Assembly: GCF_017874625.1 (NCBI RefSeq)
Contig: NZ_JAGIKZ010000014.1
Location: forward strand, 1 to 64,000
DNA length: 64,000 bases
Origin: Cytobacillus eiseniae
Lineage (GTDB): Bacteria > Bacillota > Bacilli > Bacillales > Cytobacillaceae
Direction of reading: 5' to 3'
The stretch's first letter is position 1, and every line of letters begins with the position of its first letter. The position numbers and the translations under genes were made by a program. Of the stretch, positions 8,284 to 17,446 are shown piece after piece. The notes under the pieces were generated by a model. The model saw only the letters and a list, made by a program, of their open reading frames with translations. It was not told the origin of the DNA and ran no database searches.

Positions 8284-9597
8284 ATGGACGTATATACTTC
8301 ATTAATTAATAAAATTGAAAAAAAGGATGCTGTCATCGGTGTAGTTGGATTAGGTTATGTTGGTCTTCCATTGGCAGTTGAGAAAGCAAAAGCAGGATAC
8401 AAGGTAATTGGCTTTGATGTGCAGGCAGCACGTGTGGAGCAAGTAAATATGGGGATTAACTATATTGGTGATGTCGTTGATCAAGATTTAGCAGATATGA
8501 TTAAATCTGGTCAATTAGTTGCAACAACGGATTATGCACGTATTCAAGAAGTAGATGCAGTGGCAATCTGTGTACCAACACCGCTTGATGTTTATCAACA
8601 GCCAGATACATCTTACGTGAAAAGCTCTTCTAAGGAAATTGCGAAATATGCACATGAAGGCATGCTTGTTGTATTAGAATCAACAACTTATCCTGGAACG
8701 ACTGAGGAAATTGTTAAGCCTGCACTTGAGGAAAAGGGCTTGAAAACGGGTGAAACGGTATTTATTGCTTATTCTCCAGAACGTGTGGATCCAGGTAATA
8801 AGCAATTCAAAACAAAGAATACACCGAAAGTTGTCGGTGGGATTACAGAAAATTGCACAAAAGTTGCAGCTGCTCTATATCGAAACGTTCTAGAAGGGGA
8901 TGTCCATGAAGTATCTTCTCCGGCTGTAGCTGAAATGGAGAAAATCTTCGAAAATACATTCCGTCATATTAATATTGCCTTAGCAAATGAAATGGCGATT
9001 CTTTGTGAAAAAATGGGCATTGATGTATGGGAAGTTATTGATGCAGCAAAAACAAAGCCATACGGATTCATGGCATTCTATCCAGGCCCTGGCTTAGGCG
9101 GTCACTGTATTCCAATCGATCCATTCTACTTAACATGGAAGGCTCGTGAATACAACTACCATACAAGATTAATCGAGCTTGCTGGCGAAATTAACAACAG
9201 CATGCCTGAATATGTAATTACACGTGCGATGCAAACATTAAATGAAGATGGCAAGGCGCTTCGCGGTGCGAAAGTAGCTGTTCTTGGTGTAGCTTACAAA
9301 AAGGATATTGATGATGTGAGGGAATCTCCAGTTCTTAAGATTGTTGAGCTGTTAGAGCATCACGGTGCCGATTATACAGTTGTCGATCCTTATGTGAAGT
9401 CATTTAGATCATGCGATCAAATGGTTGAAACAGTTGCATTATCGAAAGAGCTGCTAAATGAAGCCGATCTTGTTCTTGTCACAACAGACCATACTGATTT
9501 TGATTATGAAATGATTGCTCAAGAAAGCAAAGTTATTTTCGATACACGTAACGCAATGAAAGACATTGCAAAGCCGAACAAGTATATTAAATTATAA
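8284..9597 (+). CDS. wbpA: UDP-N-acetylglucosamine 6-dehydrogenase, WbpA type
   Basis: A 437-aa UDP-sugar dehydrogenase. The dinucleotide fold is seen as GVVGLGYVGLPLA near residue 19, and the catalytic cysteine in GLGGHCIPIDPFY near 270. The C-terminal UDP-binding domain includes VLGVAYKKDIDDVRESP. This enzyme makes UDP-GlcNAc uronic acid by two successive oxidations, the first step of the 2,3-diacetamido-mannuronic acid route; neighbouring wbpB, wbpE and wbpD types favour this substrate over UDP-Glc or UDP-ManNAc. It follows wbpB by 13 bases with AAGGAGAAAG as ribosome-binding site. Confidence 0.88.
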   Translation: MDVYTSLINKIEKKDAVIGVVGLGYVGLPLAVEKAKAGYKVIGFDVQAARVEQVNMGINYIGDVVDQDLADMIKSGQLVATTDYARIQEVDAVAICVPTPLDVYQQPDTSYVKSSSKEIAKYAHEGMLVVLESTTYPGTTEEIVKPALEEKGLKTGETVFIAYSPERVDPGNKQFKTKNTPKVVGGITENCTKVAAALYRNVLEGDVHEVSSPAVAEMEKIFENTFRHINIALANEMAILCEKMGIDVWEVIDAAKTKPYGFMAFYPGPGLGGHCIPIDPFYLTWKAREYNYHTRLIELAGEINNSMPEYVITRAMQTLNEDGKALRGAKVAVLGVAYKKDIDDVRESPVLKIVELLEHHGADYTVVDPYVKSFRSCDQMVETVALSKELLNEADLVLVTTDHTDFDYEMIAQESKVIFDTRNAMKDIAKPNKYIKL

Positions 9598-9622
9598 TGA
9601 ATTGGTAAAGGGAGATTTTCTT

Positions 9623-10354
9623 ATGAATTATATTGATCCTTCCGCTATAGTAGATGAAACGGCAAAAGTCGGATATTTTTCCGTCATTGAAAAAGATGTA
9701 AAAATCGGTAAAAATGTGATCGTTGGCAACCGCGTAACGATTCATGAAGGAACAGTAATTGGTGATCATACGACAATCGCAGATGGTGCAGTTGTTGGAA
9801 AACCGCCAAAACCAGCCAAAACGAGTACAGTCAAGCTAACTGACACGATTCCTGCTTTAGAAATAGGGGAAGAGGTAACAATAGGTGCAAATTGCGTGAT
9901 TTATCGTGGAGCGAAAATTGGCTCAAGCACGTTAATCGCTGACCTTGCTAGTGTAAGGGAAAATGTAGAAATCGGAAATTTTGTCATTGTTGGCAGAGGG
10001 GTTACAGTCGAGAACTTTGTGAAAATCGGTGATCGAACAAAAATCCAATCCAATTCTTATATTACTGCGTACACAACATTGGAGGAGCAAGTGTTTATCG
10101 CTCCTTGTGTAACGACGACAAACGATAATTTCATGGGCCGTACGGAAGAACGTTTTGACAAGATTAAAGGCGCTCACGTGAAAAAAGGTGCTCGTGTTGG
10201 TGGCGCATCGATCATTCTTCCTGGCATCACAATTGAAGAAGAAACATTTGTTGCTGCTGGAGCATTAGTAACGAAGAATACAGATGCAAAGACTTTAGTG
10301 AAAGGGGTTCCCGCTAAGTTCGTCAAGATGGTAGACGAGCGGGAGCTGTTATAG
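9623..10354 (+). CDS. wbpD: UDP-3-amino sugar N-acetyltransferase, WbpD type
   Basis: A 243-aa left-handed beta-helix acyltransferase. Repeated hexapeptides of the I-G-x-x-x-x type run from about residue 10 to 230 (VKIGKNVIVGNRVTI, LEIGEEVTIGANCVIY, VEIGNFVIVGRGV, ARVGGASIILPGITI), with a C-terminal AGALVTKNTDAKTLVKGVPA cap. WbpD acetylates the new 3-amino group to yield UDP-GlcNAc3NAcA, the substrate of the WbpI epimerase encoded at 13445. The ATG at 9623 has AAAGGGAGA upstream; a longer reading frame overlaps wbpA but lacks a ribosome-binding site. Confidence 0.83.
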   Translation: MNYIDPSAIVDETAKVGYFSVIEKDVKIGKNVIVGNRVTIHEGTVIGDHTTIADGAVVGKPPKPAKTSTVKLTDTIPALEIGEEVTIGANCVIYRGAKIGSSTLIADLASVRENVEIGNFVIVGRGVTVENFVKIGDRTKIQSNSYITAYTTLEEQVFIAPCVTTTNDNFMGRTEERFDKIKGAHVKKGARVGGASIILPGITIEEETFVAAGALVTKNTDAKTLVKGVPAKFVKMVDERELL

Positions 10355-10355
10355 G

Positions 10356-11780
10356 GTGTTCGCCCAAATTAAGCGTTTAGGAGCGGATTCGCTCCTTTAC
10401 GCATTTATGAATGTTGGAACGAAGCTAATTGCCTTTATTATGCTTCCGATCTATATGACCTTTCTTCTGCCTGCAGAATATGGGGTGATTGATCTTTTAG
10501 ATCGGTTTACATCTATGCTCACGTTTTTAATTATATTTGGAACGGATTCTGCATTAGCTTTTTATTACTTTGATACGAAGGATAAGCAGAAGAAGCTTGA
10601 TTATGTTCGCTCTGTTATGACTTTTCGATTAGTGATTGTGTTTATCATTGCCATCGTCTTACTTTTAGGTGGAAATTGGTTTGCACAATTGATTTTAGAA
10701 GATGCGAGCTTATATTATTTATTTTATATAGCGATTGGTGTGCTTGCGTTAGACACGGTTATTGCCTTAATCCTAACTGTCTTACGGTATGACTTTTTTA
10801 CAAAAAAGGTAGTCATAATGACAGTTTTAAAAATGCTATTAATCGCGCTATTTTCTTATGCGTTTTTAGCTTTTGTTACCCCAACCATTGATAGCATTTT
10901 ATATGGCCGATTAGTCAGTGTGCTGCTCGTTGTTTTGCTATTAATTAAGCCACTAATGAAATACATTAAGTTCAACTTTAATAAGCAAATTTTAAAGGAA
11001 ATTCTAGCTTATGCTGTGCCGCTCGTGCCTGCATCACTTGCTTTTTGGGTGATTGTGAATGCTAATTCCTTTATATTGGTGGCCTATACATCTATGCATG
11101 AAGGCGGGATTTACGGTGCAGCCGTTAAGTTTGCGTCATTAATTACGTTGTTAACGAGTGGTGTGCAAATGGCATGGCGACCATTCTCGATGTCTCTCAA
11201 GGATAAAAAGGATAGTGCAACCTTATTTGCTAAGCTATACTATGGGATTTTATTAGTTGGATCGATTGGAATCCTAATGGTAGCGACAATTATGCCATGG
11301 ATTTTTAAGCTTCTAAGCAATGACTTTTATGAAGCCTATCAATATGTAGCGATCTTATCTGCTGTTACCTTCTTGAATTTCTTCTATATGATTATTTCAG
11401 TTGGGATCTTTTTCACGAAACAAACAAAGATCATTTCGTATGCATTTGGCATAGCAGCAGTCGTCAATATCATTTTGAACATCGTGTTTATCCCTTTCTA
11501 TTCAATCTGGGGAAGTGTCGCAGCCTATTTGATTTCGTACCTGATCGCAATTACGTATATTTTCTTTAAAAGCCAAAAGCTTTATCATGTCCCAGTGTCA
11601 TTTGGCAAAATGACCTTTTTATTTATGTCCTCGCTGTTAGCGGTCATTTCGATTATTTATATTCAAGAGAGTGGCTTATCCAATTGGAATATTGCCTATG
11701 CTTGGATTGGCTTTATTGTCGTTGTCTTGCTTTCACGGATAGATAAAGATCTCTTGCGGAAAAAATCTGCTGCAAGTTAA
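10356..11780 (+). CDS. wzx: Wzx-type polysaccharide flippase
   Basis: A 474-aa membrane protein with roughly 12-14 hydrophobic segments spread over its length, starting with GADSLLYAFMNVGTKLIAFIMLPIY, the typical opening of the polysaccharide transport (PST/MATE-like) family. It would flip the undecaprenyl-linked repeat unit across the membrane for the Wzy polymerase encoded at 14514. It begins with GTG one base after the wbpD stop, with GGGAG about 10 bases upstream, so it is translationally coupled. An imperfect hairpin at about 11780-11825 lies after its stop but has no T-run. Confidence 0.85.
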   Translation: MFAQIKRLGADSLLYAFMNVGTKLIAFIMLPIYMTFLLPAEYGVIDLLDRFTSMLTFLIIFGTDSALAFYYFDTKDKQKKLDYVRSVMTFRLVIVFIIAIVLLLGGNWFAQLILEDASLYYLFYIAIGVLALDTVIALILTVLRYDFFTKKVVIMTVLKMLLIALFSYAFLAFVTPTIDSILYGRLVSVLLVVLLLIKPLMKYIKFNFNKQILKEILAYAVPLVPASLAFWVIVNANSFILVAYTSMHEGGIYGAAVKFASLITLLTSGVQMAWRPFSMSLKDKKDSATLFAKLYYGILLVGSIGILMVATIMPWIFKLLSNDFYEAYQYVAILSAVTFLNFFYMIISVGIFFTKQTKIISYAFGIAAVVNIILNIVFIPFYSIWGSVAAYLISYLIAITYIFFKSQKLYHVPVSFGKMTFLFMSSLLAVISIIYIQESGLSNWNIAYAWIGFIVVVLLSRIDKDLLRKKSAAS

Positions 11781-11855
11781 CATGAAAGCTTGGCAGGTGC
11801 AAAGGCATCCCTGGCTTTCCATGTACCTAACCTAACAAAAAAATAGGTGATTCGT

Positions 11856-13448
11856 TTGTTAAAAGTAGTTATTCAAAACAGTAATCTAATAAAAACAGTA
11901 GCCCTCCCATTTGGCCAAGTATACTTTGGAGGCTATATTCTTTACAACGGAACATGCTATGATGCCGAAACGCTTCAGGACGTTCTTAAAGATGAAGAAT
12001 TTTTCCTGCGTGAGCTGAATGAGATTCAAGGTGAGTTTGTCTTTATACAGGTTGGCAAAAGTGAGATGACTGCAATTGTTGACAGAAAGCGGAGTATTCC
12101 GCTTTTCTACTATAAAGATGGATCAGACTGGATTGTATCCGATAAAGTCGCTCATCAAGCAGACAATTCAATGAATCAAACGGCTGTAAAGGAATTTTTA
12201 CTCACTGGCTTTACCGCAAATGAAAAGACACTTTATGATGGGATTTACCAAGTGGAGGCTGGTTCATACATTCAGCTTCAAGAAGATGGGAAGAGTAAGA
12301 GCAAAGAGTATTACCAATTTTACCATCACCCTGTTGAAAAGGATGTAGAACAATTCAGTAAAGAGCTCGAGGGTGTCTTTCATCAAATTTTTAAAGACCT
12401 TATCGTTCGTTTAGAAAATAAAGTGCCGATTCTTCCTCTTAGCGGTGGCTATGATTCAAGAATTATTGCCTTATTGCTGAAAGAATATGGCATGGAGAAT
12501 ATTGCTTCCTTTACATATGGGAAACGGGAAAATAAAGAAGCTTTGGTTAGTAAAGATATTGCTGACCGATTAGGGCTGAAGTGGGATTTTGTTGAATACA
12601 AGAAGGATGACTGGCATCGCTGGTATCATTCAGATGAGTGGAAGCAATATGTTGAATTTGCTGTCAATGGCTCTTCGATGGCTCATCTTCAGGATTGGCC
12701 TGCAGTTAGAGAAATTGTTAATAAGCAAGATCGCGACTATGTGTTCATTCCTGGTCACTCAGGTGATTTCGTTGCAGGGAGCCATTTAGCATATGAAATT
12801 ACGGAGGACCGCTCGTTTACAATCGAGGATGTCGTCCAGTTTAGCTTGAATAAGCATCATAAGCTTTGGGAGATTGAAAAAGGAATCCACGCCTCTGCTG
12901 GGGATGTGCTTGCAGAAATCAGACGATCGTTTAAGGATTTGCCTTATCAAACAAATGAGCAGGCGAGTGCATTATTCGAATATTGGGATTGGAGAGAGAG
13001 ACAGGCGAAATTCATTATTAACTCTGTCAGAGTATATGAATTTTATGAAAAGGGCTGGGAGATCCCATTATGGGATGACCGGATGATGGAATTTTTCAAA
13101 ACAGTTCCTGTTGATCTTCGTTTTAAGAAGTATTTATATGATTATACGCTTCACCAGATGTACCCAGATTATTTTCCGAAGCCTGTAAAGCCTGTTGGCA
13201 AAGACACTTCTTTGAAAGAGAAATATGGTATTTTTTACAATACAGCAAAGAAAGTATATAACAAGAAGAAGCTTTATCAAAGATATTATACGGAGCCGAT
13301 GGAATGGTATGGGATTTATAAGAGTTATCCCGAATATGTGGGGGCTTTAACCTTTAAGGATGATCGTCTTAAATACTCGCAGCCGTATAATATTAATTCA
13401 TTTTTAGCGAAAGACTATATTCAAAGCTTGAAAGGTGAATCTAAATGA
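11856..13448 (+). CDS. Asparagine-synthase-like amidotransferase lacking the Cys nucleophile
   Basis: About 530 aa with the two-domain layout of asparagine synthetase B. The N-terminal half resembles the class II glutaminase fold (VYFGGYILYNG, IQGEFVFIQ, DRKRSIPLFYY), but no cysteine follows the initiator, whether the start is TTG at 11856 or GTG at 11847, so glutamine hydrolysis is unlikely. The C-terminal half has the ATP-pyrophosphatase loop LPLSGGYDSR near residue 200. Relatives sit in surface polysaccharide clusters. With uronic acids being made here, amidation of a sugar carboxylate (or another ATP-driven condensation) is a reasonable guess, not shown. The start is set by AGGTGAT upstream of TTG. 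It overlaps the next gene by 4 bases. Confidence 0.7.
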   Translation: MLKVVIQNSNLIKTVALPFGQVYFGGYILYNGTCYDAETLQDVLKDEEFFLRELNEIQGEFVFIQVGKSEMTAIVDRKRSIPLFYYKDGSDWIVSDKVAHQADNSMNQTAVKEFLLTGFTANEKTLYDGIYQVEAGSYIQLQEDGKSKSKEYYQFYHHPVEKDVEQFSKELEGVFHQIFKDLIVRLENKVPILPLSGGYDSRIIALLLKEYGMENIASFTYGKRENKEALVSKDIADRLGLKWDFVEYKKDDWHRWYHSDEWKQYVEFAVNGSSMAHLQDWPAVREIVNKQDRDYVFIPGHSGDFVAGSHLAYEITEDRSFTIEDVVQFSLNKHHKLWEIEKGIHASAGDVLAEIRRSFKDLPYQTNEQASALFEYWDWRERQAKFIINSVRVYEFYEKGWEIPLWDDRMMEFFKTVPVDLRFKKYLYDYTLHQMYPDYFPKPVKPVGKDTSLKEKYGIFYNTAKKVYNKKKLYQRYYTEPMEWYGIYKSYPEYVGALTFKDDRLKYSQPYNINSFLAKDYIQSLKGESK

Positions 13449-14503
13449 AAATAGTAACGATTCTTGGCGCTAGACCACAATTTATTAAAGCTGCTCCTGT
13501 ATCAAGGGTATTACGAAAGCATATGGAAGAAAAGATTGTTCATACAGGTCAGCATTATGATGCAAATATGTCTGACATATTCTTTGAAGAGCTTCATATT
13601 CCAAAGCCTGATTATCACCTAGGCGTAGGCTCAGGCAATCATGGAAAGCAAACAGGTGAAATGCTTGCGAAAATTGAGGAAATTGTTCTTAATGAACAGC
13701 CTGATTACTTAATGGTGTATGGGGATACGAATTCAACATTAGCAGGCGCATTAGTGGCTGCTAAATTGCACGTTCCTGTTATTCATATTGAAGCAGGACT
13801 AAGAAGCTTTAATAAAAAAATGCCAGAAGAAATTAATCGTATTATGACAGACCATGTATCTGAATTTTTATTCTGTCCGACAGATACAGCGATTGAAAAC
13901 TTAACAAATGAAAATGTTACACATAATGTGTTTAATATCGGTGATGTGATGTATGATGCCGTTCTTTATAACCAAGAGCTGGCGAAGGAAAAATCAAATA
14001 TTCTCGCGGAAGCTGGATTAACAGCAAAAAATTATCATTTAATTACGATCCATCGTGCGGAAAATACAGATGATATTGAGAATATGAAAAATATTCTAGA
14101 AGCCTTTTCAAAAATCGATGAAGTAAAGGTATGGCCGATTCACCCGAGAACGAAGCATAAATTGGCTGATTATGGTCTTAACTTGGGCGATGTGCCAAAC
14201 TTGAAAGTGATTGATCCTGTTGGATATTTAGATATGCTGACGCTTGAGGCAAATGCGAAGAAGATCGTGACGGATTCTGGTGGCGTTCAGAAGGAAGCCT
14301 ATTTCATGAAGGTCCCATGTGTGACGATTCGTGAGCAGACGGAATGGGTGGAAACACTTAGTGGAGAGGCAAATATCTTAACGGGAACAGATACAGAAAA
14401 AATCTTAGCTGCTGTGCAAAAAGAGGTAAATCCAGAATACAAGGAAGTATTTGGTGATGGACAAGCCTCTGAAAAAATTGTTGATTTGATCAGCAAAAAG
14501 TAG
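13445..14503 (+). CDS. wbpI: Non-hydrolysing UDP-HexNAc 2-epimerase, WecB/WbpI type
   Basis: A 352-aa epimerase of the WecB/MnaA family. Motifs seen are GARPQFIKAAPV at the N-terminus, GQHYD near 40, GDTNSTLAGA near 97, HIEAGLRS near 117, HRAENTD near 205 and DSGGVQKEAYFMKVP near 280. In this operon it most likely acts as WbpI, turning UDP-GlcNAc3NAcA into UDP-ManNAc3NAcA, but sequence alone cannot exclude a plain UDP-GlcNAc 2-epimerase. The ATGA overlap with the preceding gene indicates coupled translation. A separate hydrolysing epimerase (47888) serves the legionaminic acid operon. Confidence 0.82.
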   Translation: MKIVTILGARPQFIKAAPVSRVLRKHMEEKIVHTGQHYDANMSDIFFEELHIPKPDYHLGVGSGNHGKQTGEMLAKIEEIVLNEQPDYLMVYGDTNSTLAGALVAAKLHVPVIHIEAGLRSFNKKMPEEINRIMTDHVSEFLFCPTDTAIENLTNENVTHNVFNIGDVMYDAVLYNQELAKEKSNILAEAGLTAKNYHLITIHRAENTDDIENMKNILEAFSKIDEVKVWPIHPRTKHKLADYGLNLGDVPNLKVIDPVGYLDMLTLEANAKKIVTDSGGVQKEAYFMKVPCVTIREQTEWVETLSGEANILTGTDTEKILAAVQKEVNPEYKEVFGDGQASEKIVDLISKK

Positions 14504-14513
14504 GTGCTGACGG

Positions 14514-15893
14514 ATGTTAGCTATAATTATTTGGATAGCTGTTTTAACGATTTCAGTTATCTTATTTAAAAATGTATCTGGGAGCTTGTCTCTTTTTAAG
14601 CCAAATCTTAATTCGTTAATCTTTTACTATTCTTTGTTCGTATCTTGTTATATTGGCAGTTTATTAATTGCGCTTGATATAGACAATTATTATATGATTA
14701 ATAAATTGGACCATGAGATTTATCGGTATATCGGTTTCGCTGCTGTCTCTTTTGTAATGATCATGCTGCCCCTTTCGATGTTTATTGTCAGTAAGCTGGC
14801 AGGGTTTGACGCGAAGAAAGAATTTAATCATTATTTAAAAAAGCCTATAGAGAACACGTTTACCGAGAAAAATGAATTTTACCTTATTTTTCTTGCGCTT
14901 TCACTCATCAGTATGCTTGCGGTTGCTTATACGATTTTGAAGACGAGCCAGGTGCCTATTTTTGCACTATTAAAAGGGAATATTTCTGATTTGGGTATGC
15001 TTCGTATTGATGCAGCTAGGAATTTCCATGGTCACGTATTAATAAGAAATATTTTTGCACTTGCGTTGACTCCTTTGCTGTCTTTAATTGCGTATGTATA
15101 TGCGGTAAAAACAGCACAGTTAAAATGGATCTTCTTATTCTTGCCATTATTTGCTTGTGCCGTTTTAATCAGTGTGTATGATTTATCGAAGTCACCGATT
15201 ATTTTTTACATCATTATGTTTATTTTTGTTCAGCTTTATGTTGGAAAACTCAAGCTTACCCGCAGACGAATGAACTTTTATGTCATATGCGGTGCGACAT
15301 TAATCATTTTGATGTATGTATTTATTCAAGGTGTAGATGATCTAGGCTCTTATTTGTCTTACTCATCAGGACCAATAGGCCGAATCATCCTTGCGCAAAT
15401 TTCGCCTACCTTTCTGCATTTAAATCTTTTTGGTGAGTCGATTCCATTTTTGAATGGGAGCAGTCTTCCATCGATACTCATTAGCTGGTTTGATATCGAG
15501 CAAGTACGATCCGCTCGATTAGTGATGGCGAATGCATTCCCTAACCGAATTGAAGATGGGACAGGGGGCGTACTGAATACGCTATTCATTGCAGAGGCAT
15601 ATGCGAATTTTGGTTATTTAGGGATCTTATTCGGGACGATTTATGTCGGTGTGCTTATCCAATTTTTGTATATTATCTTTATTAGACTGCCGAAAAACCC
15701 GGTATTTCTATGCCTGTTTATATACTTTTCCATTAATATTCCTCGGACATTAGTAGGTGGCTTTGCCGATTTTCTCTTCAATCCAATTTGGATCTTTATC
15801 ACTTGCTTATTCGCTGGAATTCTACTGTTTATAAGAATTCGTTTGGATCTGTTTTCATTCTATTTCAAGAAGAAAGCGAGAAACGAGCTATAA
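14514..15893 (+). CDS. wzy: Wzy-type oligosaccharide repeat-unit polymerase
   Basis: A 459-aa hydrophobic protein with about ten to twelve membrane segments and a larger external loop around residues 270-350 (SSGPIGRIILAQISPTFLHL through NRIEDGTGGVLNTL). This topology, and its place beside a flippase, chain-length protein and glycosyltransferases, supports an O-antigen-polymerase-like role in joining repeat units outside the membrane. Wzy proteins share little sequence, so the call rests on topology and context. It begins 10 bases after wbpI with AGGTG upstream of ATG. Confidence 0.7.
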   Translation: MLAIIIWIAVLTISVILFKNVSGSLSLFKPNLNSLIFYYSLFVSCYIGSLLIALDIDNYYMINKLDHEIYRYIGFAAVSFVMIMLPLSMFIVSKLAGFDAKKEFNHYLKKPIENTFTEKNEFYLIFLALSLISMLAVAYTILKTSQVPIFALLKGNISDLGMLRIDAARNFHGHVLIRNIFALALTPLLSLIAYVYAVKTAQLKWIFLFLPLFACAVLISVYDLSKSPIIFYIIMFIFVQLYVGKLKLTRRRMNFYVICGATLIILMYVFIQGVDDLGSYLSYSSGPIGRIILAQISPTFLHLNLFGESIPFLNGSSLPSILISWFDIEQVRSARLVMANAFPNRIEDGTGGVLNTLFIAEAYANFGYLGILFGTIYVGVLIQFLYIIFIRLPKNPVFLCLFIYFSINIPRTLVGGFADFLFNPIWIFITCLFAGILLFIRIRLDLFSFYFKKKARNEL

Positions 15894-15900
15894 ATAAGTG

Positions 15901-16040
15901 TTCAAAAAGGAGGACAAAAAGAGCCGAGAAGGTCAAGGAAGTGTAGCTTAGAGCACCGAAGCGTACGTTTTTGGTACGTGAGGAGCGGATAAGCAAACTG
16001 ACGCAGACATTTGACAGCTATTTTTTCCGGACTTTTTGAA
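15901..16040. repeat. Bacillaceae-type extragenic repeat with terminal inverted ends
   Basis: A 140-bp non-coding element between wzy and the next glycosyltransferase. Its ends are inverted (TTCAAAAAG at the left, CTTTTTGAA at the right) and the interior includes GTGTAGCTTAGAGCACCGA and a TACGTnnnnnnACGT-like dyad. From memory, near-identical stretches recur in the intergenic spaces of many Bacillus genomes; this was not checked. It has the look of a small non-autonomous mobile element. The next gene's ribosome-binding site starts about 10 bases after it. Confidence 0.65.
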
Positions 16041-16061
16041 TATCCTCTATAAGGAGAAAAA

Positions 16062-17168
16062 ATGATGAAATCAGTTTTACTATACTATCCATTTGAAGTG
16101 GCAGAGAATGCGAATAGCGGTTCGAAGCTTCGTCCGAAGGAAATTTATAAAGCATTTCAGCAATGGGGGAGCAGGGAAGGAGTAGACATTCTCTTGCTGT
16201 CAGGAAACTCCGCTGAAAGAGAGTCTTTATTCGAGCAATGGAAGACAGAAGGGAAGCTCGATCATCTTTGGTTCTGCTATATGGAGAACCAAACGATTCC
16301 CTTTTGGTTGACCGATCAAGGCCATATCCCGAAAAAGCCGTTCATTGATTCGAAGGTCATGAAATTTCTAAAAAAGCGTGATGTGCCTGTTGGTGTTTTT
16401 TACCGTGATGTGTATTGGAAATTTGATGAGCTTTATCCTTTAAAGGGTGCGAAGAAAACAATTATGAAAACCATCTACCGGATGGAGGAAAATTTCTACA
16501 ATAAGTATTGCCACGTGATTTTCCTGCCAAGTGATGCGATGGGGAAATTTGTAGACATTAATAGGGAATTGGTTTCCCTTCCTCCAGGCGGAAAGGAGAG
16601 CCCATCCGTTCGAAGTGAACAGGTGAACGAAACGGCTCAAGGCCTATATGTCGGTGGGATTAATAATGAAGATTACGGATTATTTCTCCTGCTTGATGCT
16701 CTTCAACAAGCAAATAATGAACACATCATTTGCGAATTGACAGTTGTATGCCGTGAGGATGAATATCAAGGATTGCCCGAGGAAAAGAAAGCGCGCTTGA
16801 AGGAAATGAATGTAGCAGTCAAGCATGTGAGCGGAGAAGCATTAAATGAGCTCTATCGTGAAATGGACTTTGCCTTTATTCCAAGATACCGAAGCACATA
16901 CAATGATTTCTCTGTCCCAGTTAAGCTCGTCGAATATCTTTCCAATGAGCTTCCTGTCATCGCCACATATTGTCAGGCACAACAAGAAATAATAGAAACA
17001 GATGGCTATGGCCTAATATGTGAAGACAATGCCGAATCAATGGCAAAAGCAATCGAAAAAATGGCCATCGATGCTCTGCTTTACCGAGAAAACATCCAAA
17101 AAACATTCCTGCAAAAGCATTCATGGCTAGCAAGAGTTGAGAAAATAAAAAGCAGCCTTATTAAATAA
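16062..17168 (+). CDS. GT4-like glycosyltransferase
   Basis: A 368-aa soluble protein with a C-terminal GT-B half resembling family GT4: GLYVGGIN near 196, LTVVCREDEYQ, RYRSTYNDFSVPVKLVEYLSNELPVIA near 285-310 and GYGLICEDN near 330. The N-terminal half is divergent. It probably adds one sugar of the polymer repeat unit. AAGGAG lies about 5-8 bases before tandem ATG codons at 16062/16065. An extragenic repeat lies directly upstream and another downstream, so this gene may be a later insertion into the operon. Donor and acceptor are unknown. Confidence 0.7.
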   Translation: MMKSVLLYYPFEVAENANSGSKLRPKEIYKAFQQWGSREGVDILLLSGNSAERESLFEQWKTEGKLDHLWFCYMENQTIPFWLTDQGHIPKKPFIDSKVMKFLKKRDVPVGVFYRDVYWKFDELYPLKGAKKTIMKTIYRMEENFYNKYCHVIFLPSDAMGKFVDINRELVSLPPGGKESPSVRSEQVNETAQGLYVGGINNEDYGLFLLLDALQQANNEHIICELTVVCREDEYQGLPEEKKARLKEMNVAVKHVSGEALNELYREMDFAFIPRYRSTYNDFSVPVKLVEYLSNELPVIATYCQAQQEIIETDGYGLICEDNAESMAKAIEKMAIDALLYRENIQKTFLQKHSWLARVEKIKSSLIK

Positions 17169-17247
17169 TTCTTTATTGTAGTGGCGGCGTATTTCTAAAA
17201 GATTGTTGTTTTAAATGAATGAAAGAACAGGGCCTGCAAAAAAGGTC

Positions 17248-17379
17248 GGTTGATTGGAGCGAAAGGTGCGAGACTCCTGCGGGATGCGTGGGACAGCTGA
17301 GACCCCGCAGGCGCAAGTGCGCCGAGGAGGCTCAGCGCCCACCCCGCGGAAAGCGAGCATCCTGTAGCGGAAATCAACC
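17248..17379. repeat. GC-rich palindromic extragenic repeat of Bacillaceae type
   Basis: An element of about 132 bp, much richer in GC than its surroundings. Its ends are inverted: GGTTGATT at the left and AAATCAACC at the right. Inner stems include CTCCTGCGGG and CCCCGCAGG, and GGCGCAAGTGCGCC. From memory this matches a very common interspersed repeat in Bacillus and relatives, with fold-back structure. It is likely a MITE-like or structured extragenic element rather than a gene. Confidence 0.75.
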
Positions 17380-17446
17380 TTCACTAACTAAATCTTAAAT
17401 CGCAACAATATTTAGGAATACAAAAACAGTGCTAGAAACATTGCAA

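Noticed and set aside
11780-11825. Terminator after the flippase gene
   Set aside because: A hairpin can form but no T-run follows, and the operon clearly continues.
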